Below, piece by piece: positions 17,788-30,401 of a stretch of DNA of 64,000 nucleotides. Source of the DNA: Sepiola atlantica (Eukaryota > Mollusca > Cephalopoda > Sepiida > Sepiolidae). The first letter of the stretch is position 1, and every line of letters begins with the position of its first letter. Location of the stretch: assembly GCA_963556195.1 (NCBI GenBank), contig CAUVYP010000262.1, forward strand, positions 1,492,201 through 1,556,200, written 5' to 3'. Under the pieces are notes generated by a model. The model was not told the DNA's origin, made no database searches, and saw only the letters and a program-made list of their open reading frames with translations. Position numbers and translations under genes: made by a program.

Positions 17788-20700
17788 CTAAGGCACGTCT
17801 AAATACCACTCAATGCCAGCTACAGTCACTCTACAAACACGCGCCACTCTCTCCCATCTATCACCAAAATCTGCCGACGAGAGTTTCGCCCTATCAGCCC
17901 TAATGCGAATCTTCAGCAAATACTTAAAAATTCGAATAAGGCTGACAGGAGCGAAGGTCTCACCGTCGTAGACAACTTTCAAGCGTGTAGACCATATAGC
18001 TCGTCTCGCAATCGCTAGCAAGCTTAAAAAGACAAAACGTCTCCGCCTATCTGTTGTCGGAGCCAAGTTGCTACAGACATTAATTGGTTCTAGGTCGAAA
18101 GACGTTACGTTCAGAATGCGAACCATGAGACCCCCAAGAAACTTGATCAGCGGCACAACGATGCGACAATAAAAGAATGCGTGACTCAAAGTCTCGTCTT
18201 CGTCACCGCATCGGACGCAAGTAGGCGAGTTAGTAAAGCCAGCTGCGTGAAGTCTCTTGCCGACCCAGAAAGCATTTCTTATCATCAGCCAGGCCAAAGA
18301 AGCTTCGTCATTATCGAAACATCTCAACCCAGGCGCCCATGGCCAGATTGAGCGCAGCTCCCCCTTCGTCAAACCGAGCCCCTCAATCTTATCATCTTGA
18401 ACAGATCCCCGCACTATAACCCGATATAATGCCTTTCGGGACAACAGCTGGGTGTCAGAGAGGCTTTCTTTCACCCGTAAAAGGAACTTCAAGGCCCGTC
18501 GACACTCGCGATAAAAGGAGCACTCGCCTCGGGGCAACCTGTGAGCCTCCCCCTCATCCAAGTGCACACTTTTCAAAGCCGGAAAGGCTTTCTTAGTGTC
18601 TTCCTTCCAGAAGCCACCGTTTCCCTCACATTGTGTACACATCCGATCCAGGTAATATAGCCGAAGCGTATGTTGACGAATCTCAAAGCTAGGCATACCC
18701 AGACCGCCCTCAGAAGGATGCAGATAACAGATCTCGCGACGAACCTTATGGGACCGGCCAAGCCATAAAAACTTGAACAGAGCCCGCTGCAATTCAAGCA
18801 GTGTATCCGACGGGAGTGGAAGCACTGATAGACGATATAGGATGAGTGGATAGATGTGAGAAACACACACTTCGCTCTCCCCTTTAACGAAAGATTTCTA
18901 CGGGTCCACAGACCAGCTGCGGCCCGAATCGCTTTCAATACTTCCGACCAATTTTTCTCCAGCTGAAGATCCGGACCAAACCAGACGCCGAGTAGCTTGC
19001 ACGGCCCGTCAGTCCAGCTGAAGGGTCCCTGTAGAGATACACCTCTCCAGGCACCGATGCGCAAGCCCACCGACTTGTCGCAGTTAATTTTGGCCCCTGT
19101 TACCGTTTCATACATTCTGATTTCTCTGTCGACGACACTAATCTCGGCACTGCTCGTTACAAGCACTGTTACATCGTCGGCATAGGCGGAGTACTTTAAC
19201 GTGGTGCAGGCACCTGTCAAAGCAATTCCACGTAGGACCGGATTCACTCTTAGCCTGTGAAGGAAAGGCTCCAACACAAGCACATAGAGCATCGGTGAAA
19301 GAGGACAACCCTGACGAATAGATCTGGATAACTCAAAGGGCTTAGATCTCAAACCATTCACCTCCACCAGCGAACCGGGGTTTGCATACAAGAGGCGAAT
19401 CCAAGAGCGAAACTGGGGACCAAAACCGGCCGAAGACAAAACAGCCTCCAAGTAACGATGGTCCACCCTATCAAATGCTTTGGACTGATCTAAATTGATC
19501 AGCGCGGCTTCTGAGTCGACTTTCTCAATGATCAAGCGTAACGCGTGCAAGTTATCCTGAATAGTCCTACCCTTCACAGCACAAGTCTGTTCAGGGCTAA
19601 AAAGACCAGGCAGGACAACCTGCAGACGATTTGCTAAAATCTTGGCCAAAATCTTTAACTCTGTATTTAACATTGTTAAGGGCCTAAAATTACCTATCCC
19701 ATCCCCACCATCTTTGCTCTTGCGTAAAAGCTTCACAATACCCCTGGTTAAGTACTGAGGTATAGACCCGTTCCTTAACCAAGAGTTAAATAAAACGGTC
19801 AGCAAGGGTACAAAAATGTGCGACAGCCTCAAATACACTTCGTAGGGCAAACCATCGATCCCCGGAGACCGATCCAGGCCGACATGACCCAAGGCTTCCT
19901 GAACTTCTACCTCTGTTATACAACCTTCGCACCTAGCCGCTTCGGTCGCCTCCAGGCGAGAAAAGTCAGCTAAATAGGGGTCGAAATGTGCTAATGACAG
20001 ACCGGGCTCCCTGGTGAAAAGATCTTGAAAATGAGACTGAAACGCCTCCAAAATACTTTCGTTTGTGGTCACGGTACGTCCATCCGGCAATGTGACACGT
20101 TCGAGATGTCGGTCCGTAGCAAGTCTGCCGCTCCTCTGCACGCAATTCAGGTGCCATATTTGTTGCTTCCTGAGGCATTCGTTTTAACCTAGCCCTAACT
20201 ACTGAAGCCTGGTTCTCCTTGCTAGCCAAGGAGGCCAGCTTCGCCTTAAGTATAATTACGTTAGTGCTATCCCCCACCTCCACCGCCCGATCTAATCTAG
20301 TTTCTAGTGTCGCTTTTTCTGCCCTAGATTCTAGGTTAAGTCGTCGGCTAAAGTCGGCAGAAAAGGACCTAATTACTTTCTTAAGTTTCATCCACCGCTT
20401 ATTCCCAATTATAGCACCCGTCATTTCCCGCAATATTGTTAGTATTAGCTGTTCCCGGTAACCCTTCACATCGAACAACGACGTGTTGAGTTTCCAGTAC
20501 CCAGCCATTCTAGCTTTAGGTCTAGCTAAGTTTACACGAACCCGAATAAGTCGGTGATCCGAGTAAACTATATTATGAAAACTTGGACATTCTAATACTC
20601 CTATGTCGACTCTCCTGATTAAGAACCGGTCGATATAACTCGAAAGTTGTAACGAACCGGAGCCGCGGCGACTAGTTGTCCAAGTCCATACTACTTCCCG

Positions 20701-21255
20701 AGGCTTCTCATTTCGGAATTTATCGACAAGATCAAACTTATCGAGAAACTCACGAAATGCCTTAGCATCCCGGTTTTGGTTAGTACCCCTAGAAGGATTA
20801 CCCAAGCGATCTAAATCGGGATCCAGGACCGCGTTCCAGTCTCCCGCTAAGATAACTGTCCGAGAAGTATTCATGAACTGCTCGAATCGTCGAAAAAAGG
20901 GAGCACGCTCACTTTGGCTATTGGGCGCATAAACCCCAATTAATCGAAATGCCTTATCATTTATGGTAACATCCAGAACGCAAAGCCTTCCTTCCGAATC
21001 CATGAAGCAAGGGACACACGGCGCATCTAAGGTGCGCTTTACTAGCCAGGAAACACCTCTCGAGCGAGAATCGAAGTACGCTGAATAGACACGAAAGTCC
21101 CTAGTCAGCGCACCCAGATAATCACTTGGAATAAAGTGGGTCTCCTGAATACAGCATATATCCACTCCAAGCTGCTGAAGGTCCTCTCGAACTCGAATTT
21201 TGCGAGAACCGTCCCTCAGCCCCCGGACATTCACACTAGCTAGATTGAGAGCCAT
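17788..21255 (-). pseudogene. LINE C ORF2: endonuclease and reverse transcriptase, frameshifted
   Basis: ORF2 starts at 21255 ('MALNLASVNVRGLR'), about a dozen bases after the ORF1 stop. The AP-like endonuclease shows 'SVNVRGLR', 'CCIQETHF', 'LIGVYAPNS', 'LAGDWNAVLD', 'SYIDRFLI' and 'YSDHRLI', so its catalytic residues seem complete. The reverse transcriptase has 'IRQGCPLSP' and 'YADDVTVLV', and the C-terminal motif is 'CVRCGDEDETLSHAFFYC'. The frame is broken near 20122 by an inserted base and near 18872 by a missing base. The pieces are 21255-19966, 20141-18573 and 18870-17788. This is the best sample in the window of the complete ORF2 architecture, which resembles the Tx1 type. Confidence 0.88.
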
Positions 21256-21266
21256 AAAAAGGTGCT

Positions 21267-22627
21267 TTAGGGTTGGGTTTCAGAAACAAACATTGATGGG
21301 GTCAAGGTGCCGACGGCTTTTCCCATGGAGTAAGTGCCCATCGGAATGTCAATGAGGCCGTCCTTGGACAAGCTGCCAACATCAAGGGGGAAGATTAGTT
21401 TCGCTGCTCGATATAAGGAAGGATGTAATAAAATCGGGACCCTCCCAAAGCATGATTTTCGCAAAATCCTTAAATTTGGGTCCTTGTGACACGCTAATTG
21501 TGGAACTATGTCAAAAGTTATATTCGCTTCCTCCACCATCCTCCAGAGTGACTTAGCATCCTTTCGAGGCCGCACTACAGTCAGCAAACGGGGGGCATCA
21601 GGGAAGTTGTACGGGTCCTCGATTGATTTGCCCCCCACTTCGGTAAAGGCAAGCAACTTCTTTAGATCAGTATAATGGTATCCTTTCGCCCTGGTGATGA
21701 CTTCCGACGATATTTTGCATATGTCTTCACCAGGGTAGAATAGCTGACGTTTTGTAGTCTTCCCTTTAACGGGGGCAATTGTGGATTGACAAATTTGTGG
21801 AGGTGGAGCGGGGGTGCTTCGATCGGTTTTCATTGGGGAGTGGGGGGGGGAGTGGGCTTTAGCGCGTTTTTGAGAATCGGGACCGGGGGAGGGAGCACTG
21901 GAGTTTTCTTAGGGGAAGCAGGTGGTGTATTCTTAGGCGTGTGTTGAGGTGAGACGAACGGGGAGGGTCTTGGGGTATTCAGCTTTGCTTTTTTAGGGGT
22001 TGGAGATAGCGGAATTAATTTATACGGTAGTTCTTTAATAGGGACTGACACTGGAGGTGGCATTTTGTGGGACAAGTTTTCTTTTCTCTGTGGGGAGACA
22101 GGCGATGTTTTAGGATCATATTTGGTCTTCGGGGCCACTTTGCTGGGCTGTATCTTGGGGGGAGAGTTCGGGCTGTCTTTTGTTTCCGCTCTCAAACGCT
22201 TGTTAAGCTCAACCGCATTTACATATGATTCTCGCCCTGGATCCTTTGACATCTTGTATTCTTCTTCCTCTTTCCTCATTTGATCCAGGGCGAGTCTTCC
22301 GGGCGTCTTTTTGCCTTCTACTATCGTCCATGGTCCACCCTCTTCCTCTTCCTCTTCCTCTGTCTGTGGAAAAACCGGGAATTCGTTCTCACTGCTTTTT
22401 CCGGTGTTTTTCGCAGGTGATTTTATGAGAAATCCAAGTCTGGGTCCCAAATGTTCCCCAACTTTATTTTTGGGGTTATTGATAGGCTTCTTCCCTTCCG
22501 GGCAGTCGATTGTAAGATGCCCAATCTCGTTACAGGTCCAACAGGCGGGTCTTCTGCCAGCGACTATCACGGGTAACTTATCATCTCCAATTTCTATATA
22601 ATATGGAATTTCCGTGAACGCTTTTTT
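21267..22627 (-). pseudogene. LINE C ORF1, C-terminal part, truncated and frameshifted
   Basis: The remaining part begins inside the sequence 'KKAFTEIPYYIEIGDD', passes the knuckle 'CWTCNEIGHLTIDC', then a long proline/lysine/serine-rich low-complexity region, and ends with a ~150-residue segment containing 'KGYHYTDLKKLLAFTEVGG'. A frame change near 21830-21840, at a run of G residues, splits it into 22651-21830 and 21833-21267. ORF1 proteins of L1/Tx1 LINEs bind the element RNA. The methionine at 22651 belongs to the flanking repeat, not to the LINE. Confidence 0.78.
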
Positions 22628-23040
22628 ACTTATTGAGACGTTATGTAACATGTATACAAATATTAGTCAAAACAATGACGGAGCATAATTATTTTTCTTC
22701 TTACTTTACCTATTGAGACGTTATTTAATATGTATACAAATATTAGTGAAAACAGTGGTGGAGCATAATTATTTCTCTTCTTACTTTACTTTTTGAGCCG
22801 TTATTTAATATGTATACAGATATTAGTGAAAACAATGGCGGAGCATAATTATTTCTCTTACTATTCTTATTGAGAGGTTATTTAACATGTATACAAATAT
22901 AAGTGAAAACAATGGCAGAGCATAATTTTTCTCTTCTTACTTTACTTATTTAGACGTTATTTAATATGTATACAAATATTAGTGAAAACAATGGTGGAGC
23001 ATAATTATTTATTACTTTAATTTTACTGATACTACACTAA
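22627..23040 (+). repeat. ~80-bp tandem repeat array (copy 1)
   Basis: About five units, each with 'gagacgttatttaatatg', 'caaatattagtgaaaac' and 'ggagcataattatt'. The same array, with one or two more units, is at 50957-51420, and a short inverted piece is at about 62230-62310. Confidence 0.88.
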
Positions 23041-23105
23041 CTTCACACCTCTCAAAAAGAAGGAGGTAATACCTGGGAGGATGGTATCATGTCAACAGAA
23101 GAAAT
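23041..23105 (+). other. Short spacer between arrays
   Basis: Holds 'cacctctcaaaaagaagga' and 'cctgggaggatggtatcatg'. A similar spacer returns after the 54-bp array near 23780-23825, so the array is bracketed by related sequence. Confidence 0.6.
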
Positions 23106-23650
23106 GCGGTTAGGATTAAGCAACCCTGGCTTTAATATAAACTCGTGTTCAAAAAAATGCTATTATTGATTAAGCAACCCTTGCTTCACTGTGGACTCGT
23201 GTTCAAAAAAAGTGCCGTTAGCGAATAAGCAACTCTTGCTTCACTATAAACTCGTGTTCAAAAAAGTGCCGTTATTGATTAAGCAACCCTTGCTTCACTG
23301 TGGACTCGTGTTCAAAAAAGTGCCGTTAGCGATTAAGCAACTCTTGCTTCACTATAAACTCGTGTTCAAAAAAGTGCAGGTGTGGATTAAGCAACACTTG
23401 CTTCACTATAAACTCATGTTCAAAAAAGTATCGTTAAGAATTAAGCAACCCTTGCTTCACTATGGACTCATGTTCAAAAAAGTGCCGTTAGGACTTAAGC
23501 AACCCTTGCTTCACTATGAACTCATGTTCAAAAAAGTGCCGTTAGGGATTAAGCAACAGTTGCTTCAATAAAAACTTATGTTTCGTCGGGATTAAGCAAC
23601 CCTTGCTTCACTATAAACTCATCTTCAAAAAAGTGCCGTTAGGGACTTCA
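23106..23650 (+). repeat. 54-bp tandem repeat array (copy 1)
   Basis: About ten units of 54 bp with 'attaagcaacccttgcttc' and 'gtgttcaaaaaagtgccg'. Because 54 is a multiple of three, a frame of 126 codons stays open at 23191-23571; that is a by-product of the period, not a gene. Confidence 0.92.
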
Positions 23651-24235
23651 ATCGTGACTTTGCATTATGCCGACAATCCCCCATCTCCAAATTTGGCCTA
23701 AGGCGCTCCACCGGCGAATGCCGACACTCCCCCTCCCCCTAATTTGACCTGAAGCAGTCACACCGCTGCACTATCTCCACAACTCTCAAAAAGGAGGAGG
23801 TAATGCCTAGGAGGGTGGTATCATAACAACAGAATGGGCGTAGGGGAGGAAGGGAAGGTAGAAAGGGTGGGAGTGAGAGGGAAAGAAGGGTTTTAGTGTG
23901 AGGGGTTTTTCTTCCCTACACTCTTTTCCTCTGACGTCATTTCCTGTTAAAAGCGTGACTTTGCATATTTCTAAAATTATACATGATAGCATTGTTTTTT
24001 TCTCAAATTAGTACTAAACAACGTTGAAAATCGAGGAAAAAGGCACACCCCCATTGGAGAAAAGTGCTCAGTCGACCCCTGAAGAGTCAATTTTTTTTTC
24101 CGGTTCTGAGATATTATGGTCCCAGGATATGTACGGTCCTAAAGATGTCAACTTGTCGACAGTTTGCCGAGTAGTTTTTGAGGAGTATCTGGACATAAAG
24201 ACAAACAGACATACAGACAAGTGCCTTTATATAGG
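23651..24235 (+). other. Spacer leading to a head module (copy 1)
   Basis: A purine-rich stretch around 23835-23905, then 'ttgaaaatcgaggaaaaagg', and at the end 'gacaagtgcctttatatag'. No gene is recognisable. The counterpart is 52060-52636, and an inverted, diverged version starts at about 61530. Confidence 0.6.
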
Positions 24236-24523
24236 AGACTAGTGGGGCTACCCGGCGTTGCTCGGGGTCATAACAACATATAATTGAAGAAAAATCGCGT
24301 GTGTAACATCTTTATATTCAAACTTCTATTTTTCCCCCTCCTCTGTAGCAATCTCTTTATCTTTCTACTTTTCTCTTCCCTGGTCGCCCAATTTCATCGC
24401 TACTTTCTAATTTTGCCTTTTGCGAAAGCTGTTTCTTCCCCACCATTTCATCCTACGTTTCCCAGGGCAATAGTATGACTTATTTCTATAAAAAGTACCA
24501 CCTCTGTCTGCGCCTTCTATATA
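24236..24523 (+). repeat. Head module H1 ('ctacccggcgttgctcgggg')
   Basis: A ~285-bp module starting 'actagtggggctacccgg', with 'gaaaaatcgcgtgtgtaac', pyrimidine-rich middle parts and an end at 'ctgcgccttctatatagg'. Six such modules occur in direct orientation in the window and each is followed by the 35-bp minisatellite. I do not recognise the family. Confidence 0.8.
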
Positions 24524-25575
24524 GGTACTTATCACGCCCCGGTGTTCATACTATATACGTATCTATTGCCACCCCGGTGCGCATACTATATACGTACCTA
24601 TCGCCGCCCCAGTGCACATAATATATACATACCTTTCGCAACCCCGGTGTAGATACTACATAAGTACCTATCGACGCCCTGGGTGCAGATACAATATAAG
24701 TACCTATCGCCGCCACGGTGCAAATGCTAAATACGTACCTATCCCCGCCCCGGTGCAAATGCTAAATACGTACTTATCGCCACCCCGGTGCGAATGCTAA
24801 ATATGTAGCTATTGCCGCCCCAGTGTGCATACTGCATAAGTACCTATCACTGCCCCAATGCAAATACTAAAAATGTACATATCGCTGCCCTGGTGCGAAT
24901 GCTAAATACGTACCTATCACCGGCCCGGTGCACATGCTATATACATACTTTTTGCCGCCTGTGTGCACATGCAATATACGTACCTATCGCCACCCCTGAA
25001 TGCTAAATACGTACCTATCGCCGCCCCAGTGCGAATGCTTAATATGTACCTATCACCGCCCCGTTGCGCGTGCTATATACGTACCTATCGCCGCCCCGTT
25101 GCGCATGCTATATACGTACCTATCCCCGCCCCACTGTGCGTGCTATATACGTACCGATCGCCGTCCTGGAGCGCATTCTAAATACATACCTATCACCTGC
25201 CCGGTGCACATGCTGTATACGTACTTATTGCCGTCCATGTGCACATGCTATATACGTACCTATCGACGACCCAGTGTGCATACAACATATGTACATATCG
25301 CTGCCTCAGTGCGAATACTAAATATGTACATATCGCCGCCCCGGTGCGAATGCTAAATACGTATCTATCGCCACCCCGGTGCGAATGCTAAATACGTACC
25401 TATCGTTACCCCGGTGTGAATGCTTAATACGTACCTATCGGCACCCCTATGCACTACTATATACATACCTATTGCCACTCCAGTGAACATACTATGTATA
25501 TACCTATCGCCGGCCCGGTGCGCATACTATATTCATACCTATCACCGCCCTAGTGTGCATACTATATTTTTTTGG
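24524..25575 (+). repeat. 35-bp minisatellite (copy 1), about 30 units
   Basis: Units of about 35 bp: 'tacgtacctatcgccgcccc', 'ggtgcgcatgctata' with many variants. The same repeat lies at 52922-53935, in short arrays near 30690, 35360 and 59070, at 49799-50295, and inverted at the window end. Confidence 0.92.
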
Positions 25576-25747
25576 CACCACCCAAGAAAACTTTTTTTTT
25601 CATCCTCCCACATACTTAGAAATATTTTTAATTTAAAAGAAAAAACAATTTAACCCCCCTCGAAAGAAATTTTTTTTTTTACCCTTCCCCATACATAGAA
25701 ATATTTTCAGTTAAAGAAAGAAAAAAAAATTCCGAGGTGACTCGGTC
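25576..25747 (+). other. Homopolymer-rich spacer (copy 1)
   Basis: Two imperfect copies of 'catacatagaaatatttt'-type sequence with T- and A-runs. No gene. Confidence 0.6.
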
Positions 25748-26220
25748 ATATCAAAGAACCATACTGCAGAAGCCTCCGGGTCCTATATTGTAGAAGCACC
25801 CCTGGTGCTGGATCCTATACTGTAGAAGAACCCCTGGCTGCTATACTGCAGAGCACACATGGTCCCTATTCTTCATAGGCCTCCGGGTCCTATATTGTAG
25901 AAGCACCCCCGGTACTGGGTCCTATATTGTAGAAACACCCCTAGTCCCTATACTGGAGAAACACCCATTGTCTCTATTCTGCAGAAGCCTCCGGGTCCTA
26001 AATTTAGAAGCACCCTGGTGCTGGGTCCTATACTGTCGAAGCACCCCTGGTCCCTATACTGGAGAAGCACTTATATTTCTAGGGACCGTTATACTTTAGA
26101 AGCACAAACATTCCTCGGGGGACCGTCATACTTTAGAAGCATCAACATTTGTGGGGACCGTTATACTGTAGAAGCACCAATATTTCTAGGGATCGTTATA
26201 CTTCAGAAGCCCCTACATTA
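25748..26220 (+). repeat. 'tgtagaagcaccc' tandem array (copy 1)
   Basis: Imperfect units with 'ctatactgtagaagcaccc' and 'ggtcctatattgtag', changing to 'ctagggaccgttatacttt' towards the end. Copy 2 (54115-54722) has about 135 bases more of the last variant. Confidence 0.85.
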
Positions 26221-26471
26221 CTTTGCAAATCAAGTAGGCCTCCTGAGAACTACTGACATCACTCTTACCGGTTGCCTTCCTATGTTGTTATTGATGCATC
26301 CGGACAGAAGTTATGGGACGACCTGATACAACCGGACACAATTTAGGGCAAGACGGGTACATCCGGCAAGGGATTATGCAGCATGTTTAGGGAGTCAGCA
26401 TTTTTATAAAGTTATTACATAAATACATTGGATAATTTCCAAATTACTACTGATTAACGTTAAAAAAATTG
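26221..26471 (+). other. Spacer between arrays (copy 1)
   Basis: Non-repetitive within each copy; matches 54723-54978. Contains 'ccggttgccttcctatgttg' and 'gtttagggagtcagcattt'. No gene recognised. Confidence 0.55.
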
Positions 26472-28193
26472 ATATGTATCATGGATATGTATCATGTATC
26501 ATTTATATGTATCATGTATATGTATCATGTATCATGTATATATATCGTGTATCATGTATATGTGTCATGTGTATGTATCATGTATACATATATGTATCAT
26601 GTATATGTATCATGTATAGGTATATATATATATATCATGTATCGTGGATATGTATATGTATCATGTATGATGGATATGTATCATATATCATGTATGATGG
26701 ATATGTATCATGGATATGTATCATGGATATGTATAATGTATCATGGATATGTATCATGTATCATGGATATGTATCATTGATATGTATCATGTATGATAGG
26801 TATGTATCATGTATACTGTATCATAGATATGTGTTATGTATCATAGATATGAATCATGTAACATGTATATGTATCATGTATATGTATATGTATCATGGGT
26901 ATGTATCAATGATATATATCATAAATGTGTATCATCTATCCTTGATATGTATCATGTATATGTATCATGGATATGTATCATGTATCATGGATATGTATAT
27001 GTATCATTGATATATATATGTTTCATGGACATGTATCATGTATATGTATCATGGATATATATATGTTTCATGGATATGTATCGTGTGTATGTATCATGTA
27101 TCATACATATGTATCATGTATCATGTACCATAGATATGTGTTATGTATCATAGATATGTTTCATGTATCATGTATCATGGATATGTATCATGGATATGTA
27201 TATGTATCATGGATATGTATCTTGTATATGTATCATGTATCTCGGATATGTATGATGGATCATGGATATTTATCATGAATATGTATCATGTATCATATAT
27301 ATGTATCATTTAACATATATCATATATAGGTATCATGTATCATAGATATGTATTATGGATCATAGATATGTATCATGGATATGTATCATGTATCATATAT
27401 ATTTATCATGTATCATAGATGCGTTATGTACCATAGATATTATCATGTATCATGGATATTTATCATGGATATGTATCATGGATATATATCATGGATATGT
27501 ATCATGTATCTTGGATATATATCATGGATATGTATCATTGATATGTATAATGTATCACTGATATGTATATTTATAATTGATATGTATCATGTACCATGGA
27601 TAGGTATCATAGATATGTATCATGTAGCAAGGATATGTATCATGTATCAAGGATATGTATCTTGGATATGTATCATGTATCATAGATATGTATGATGGAT
27701 ACGTATGATAGATATGTATAATGTATCATAGATATGTATCATGGATATTTATCATGTATCACGGATATGTATTATGGATGTGTATCATGTACCATAGATA
27801 TGTATCATGTATATATATCATTGATATGTATCATGTATCACGGATATGTATCATGGATATGTATCATTTGTCATTGATATTTATTATGGATATGTATAAT
27901 GTATATGTATCATGGATATGTATCATGTATCATGGATATGTATCGTGAATATGTATCATGGATATGTATCATGGATATCTATCATGTATCATAGATGTGT
28001 ATCATATGTATCATGGATATGTATCATGGATATGTATTATGTATCATGGATATGTATCATAGATATGTATCATGTATAATAGATACTTATCATGTATCAT
28101 GGATATGTATCATGTATCATAGATATGTATCATGGATATGTACCATAGATATGTATTATGTATCATAGATATGTATCATGTATCATAGATATT
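26472..28193 (+). repeat. ATG-rich 'gatatgtatcatg' array (copy 1)
   Basis: About 1.7 kb of short interchanging words, mainly 'gatatgtatcatg' and 'tatcatg'. Periods of about 11, 18 and 7 bases alternate irregularly. Many frames stay open and give MYHGYVSCIMD-like strings; this is a repeat effect. Copy 2 is at 54979-56593 and is slightly shorter. Confidence 0.93.
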
Positions 28194-29990
28194 CTTCATC
28201 ATTTTCAATCCCATCATGGTATTCTTCATCATTTTCAATCCTCTCATGATATTCTTCATCATTTTCAATCCTCTCATGATATTCTTCATCATTTTCAATC
28301 CCTTCATGGTATTCTTCATCATTTTCAATCCTCTTATAATATTCTTCATCATTTTCAACTCTCTCATGATGTTCTTTCATAATTTTCCATTACCATCATG
28401 GTATTCTTCAGCATTTTCAATACTCTCATGATATTCTTTATGATTTTTAATCTCCTTGTGAAATTCTTCATCATTTTAAATCCTCTCATCATATTCTTCA
28501 TCATTTTAAATCCTCTCATGGTATTCTTCATCATTTTCCATCCCCTCATGATATTCTTCATCATTTTCAATCCGCTCATGATATTCTTCATCATTTTCAA
28601 TCCTCTCATGATATTCTTCATCATTTTCAATCCTCTCATGATATTCTTCATCATTTTCAATCCTCTCATGATATTCTTTATCATTTTCAATCCGTTCATG
28701 ATGTTCTTAATCATTTTACATCTTCTCATGATGTTCTTCATCATTTTAAATCCTCTCATGATGTTCTTAATCATTTTCAATCCTCTCATGATGTTCATCA
28801 TTTTCAATCCTCTCATGATATTCTTCATCATTTTCAATCCTCTCATGATATTCTTCATCATTTTCAATCCTTATGATATTCTTCATCATTTTCAATCCTC
28901 TCATGATATTCTTCATCATTTTCAATCCCATCATGGTATTCTTCATCATTTTCAATCCTAATCATGATTTTCTTCATCATTTTCCCTCCTCTCATGATGT
29001 TCTTCATCATTTTCAATCCTCTCATTATATTCTTCCGCATTTTCAATCCTCTCATTATATTCTTCAGCATTTTCAATCCTTTCATGATATTCTTAATCAT
29101 TTTCAATCCTCTCATGATATTCTTCATCATTTTCAATCCTCTCATGATATTCTTCATCATTTTCAATCCTTTCATTATATTCTTCATTTTCAATCCTCTT
29201 ATGATGGTCTTAATCATTTTACATCTTCTCATGATATTCTTAATCATTTTCAATCCTCTCATGATATTTTTCATCATTTTCAATCCCCTCATTGTATTTT
29301 CAATCCTCTCATTGTATTTTTCATCATTTTCAACCACCTCATGATATTCTTCATCATTTTCAATTCTCTCATGATGTTCTTGATAATTTTCAATCCTCTC
29401 ATGATGTTCTTCATCATTTTCAATCCCCTCTTGGTATTCTTCAGCATTTTCAATCCTCTCATAATATTCTACATATTATTCAATCCTCTCATGGTATTCA
29501 TCAGCATTTTCAATCCTCTCATTGTATTCTTCATCATTTTCAACCCCCTCATGATATTTTTCATCATTTTCAATCCTCTCATGATGTTCTTCATCATTTT
29601 CAATCCTCTCATGATATTCTTCAGCATTTTCAATCCTCTCATCGTATTCGTCATCATTTTCGACCCGTTCATGATATTCTGCATCATTTTCAATCCCATC
29701 ATTTTATTCTTCATCATTTTCAATCCTCTCATGATATTCTTCATCATTTTCAATCCTTTCATGATATTCTTCATCATTTTCAATCCACTCATGATATTCT
29801 TCATCATTTTCAATCCTCTCACTCTATTATTCATCATTTTCAATCACTTTATTCTTCTTCATTTTTAATCCCCTTATGATATTATTAATCATTTTCAATC
29901 CTCACATGATATTCTTAATCATTTTCAATCTTCTCATGGTATTCTTCATTATTTTCAATCCCATCATGATATTTTTCCTCATTGTCAATC
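28190..29990 (+). repeat. 30-bp 'ttcttcatcattttcaatcc' array (copy 1), about 60 units
   Basis: A regular 30-bp unit with 'ttcttcatcattttcaatcc' and 'tctcatgata'. Since 30 is divisible by three, frames on both strands stay open for up to 331 codons as repeating decapeptides (MIFFIIFNPL on one strand, MMKNIMRGLK on the other). Copy 2 is at 56590-58390. Confidence 0.95.
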
Positions 29991-30401
29991 GCCAAATACA
30001 AGGAGGCCTCTAGAGCTATACTAAAATAACTCTCGCTTATTCCCCTATCTTTTATCAGGGCAATAGTCTGAAGAAAAATGCAAAATAAACAATAATAACG
30101 TGACGATAGCATAAAATAATATCCGAACCTATCACTATGACGTCATGTACCTATCTATGTGACGTCATGTGCACAAGATAACATTAAAAATCGTGATCAC
30201 ATTAAACGAAAAAATGGCTATTTAACCCCTTAAAAATGAATCTTTTTTTTAATGTTTCGATATTATTTTCTCGAGGTTATGCCGGTTAAAATAATATCTA
30301 ATTCGGAGGTGTTTGTTTAGTATTTTACAAGCCTTAGCGTTACATACATATCACAGATTTTTGCCTTATATATATTGAGATGAGATGAGATGAGATTGAG
30401 A
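29991..30401 (+). other. Non-repetitive spacer (copy 1)
   Basis: Contains two 'tgacgtcatg' motifs near 30140-30170 and a short 'gatgagat' microsatellite at about 30380. Counterpart 58391-58782. No gene recognised. Confidence 0.55.

Larger units (their letters stand above)
17134..22627 (-). mobile_element. L1/Tx1-type LINE, copy C, with endonuclease, 5'-truncated
   Basis: The copy keeps the region deleted in A and B: the proline-rich end of ORF1 and the start of ORF2 with the endonuclease. Its 5' end is cut inside ORF1 at about 22627, where the segmental duplication begins, so the promoter and ORF1 N-terminus are lost. The 3' untranslated region (17134-17787) matches A and B. Three or more frameshifts make it non-functional. 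Confidence 0.88.

Noticed and set aside
24546..25653. Cysteine- and tyrosine-containing frames over the 35-bp minisatellite
   Set aside because: Overlapping frames on both strands follow the repeat; no signal peptide or constant cysteine spacing beyond the unit itself.
26469..27948. Series of long open frames with MYHGYVSCI-type peptides
   Set aside because: They arise from the ATG-rich array in several frames at once; no domain, no start context and unit slippage between the duplicates.
28364..29879. Open frames of 120-331 codons on both strands
   Set aside because: Produced by the 30-bp unit, whose length is a multiple of three; the peptide is just the repeat.
22627..29990. CRISPR array
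   Set aside because: The arrays have no unique spacers of constant length, there are no cas genes, and the DNA is clearly of animal type.
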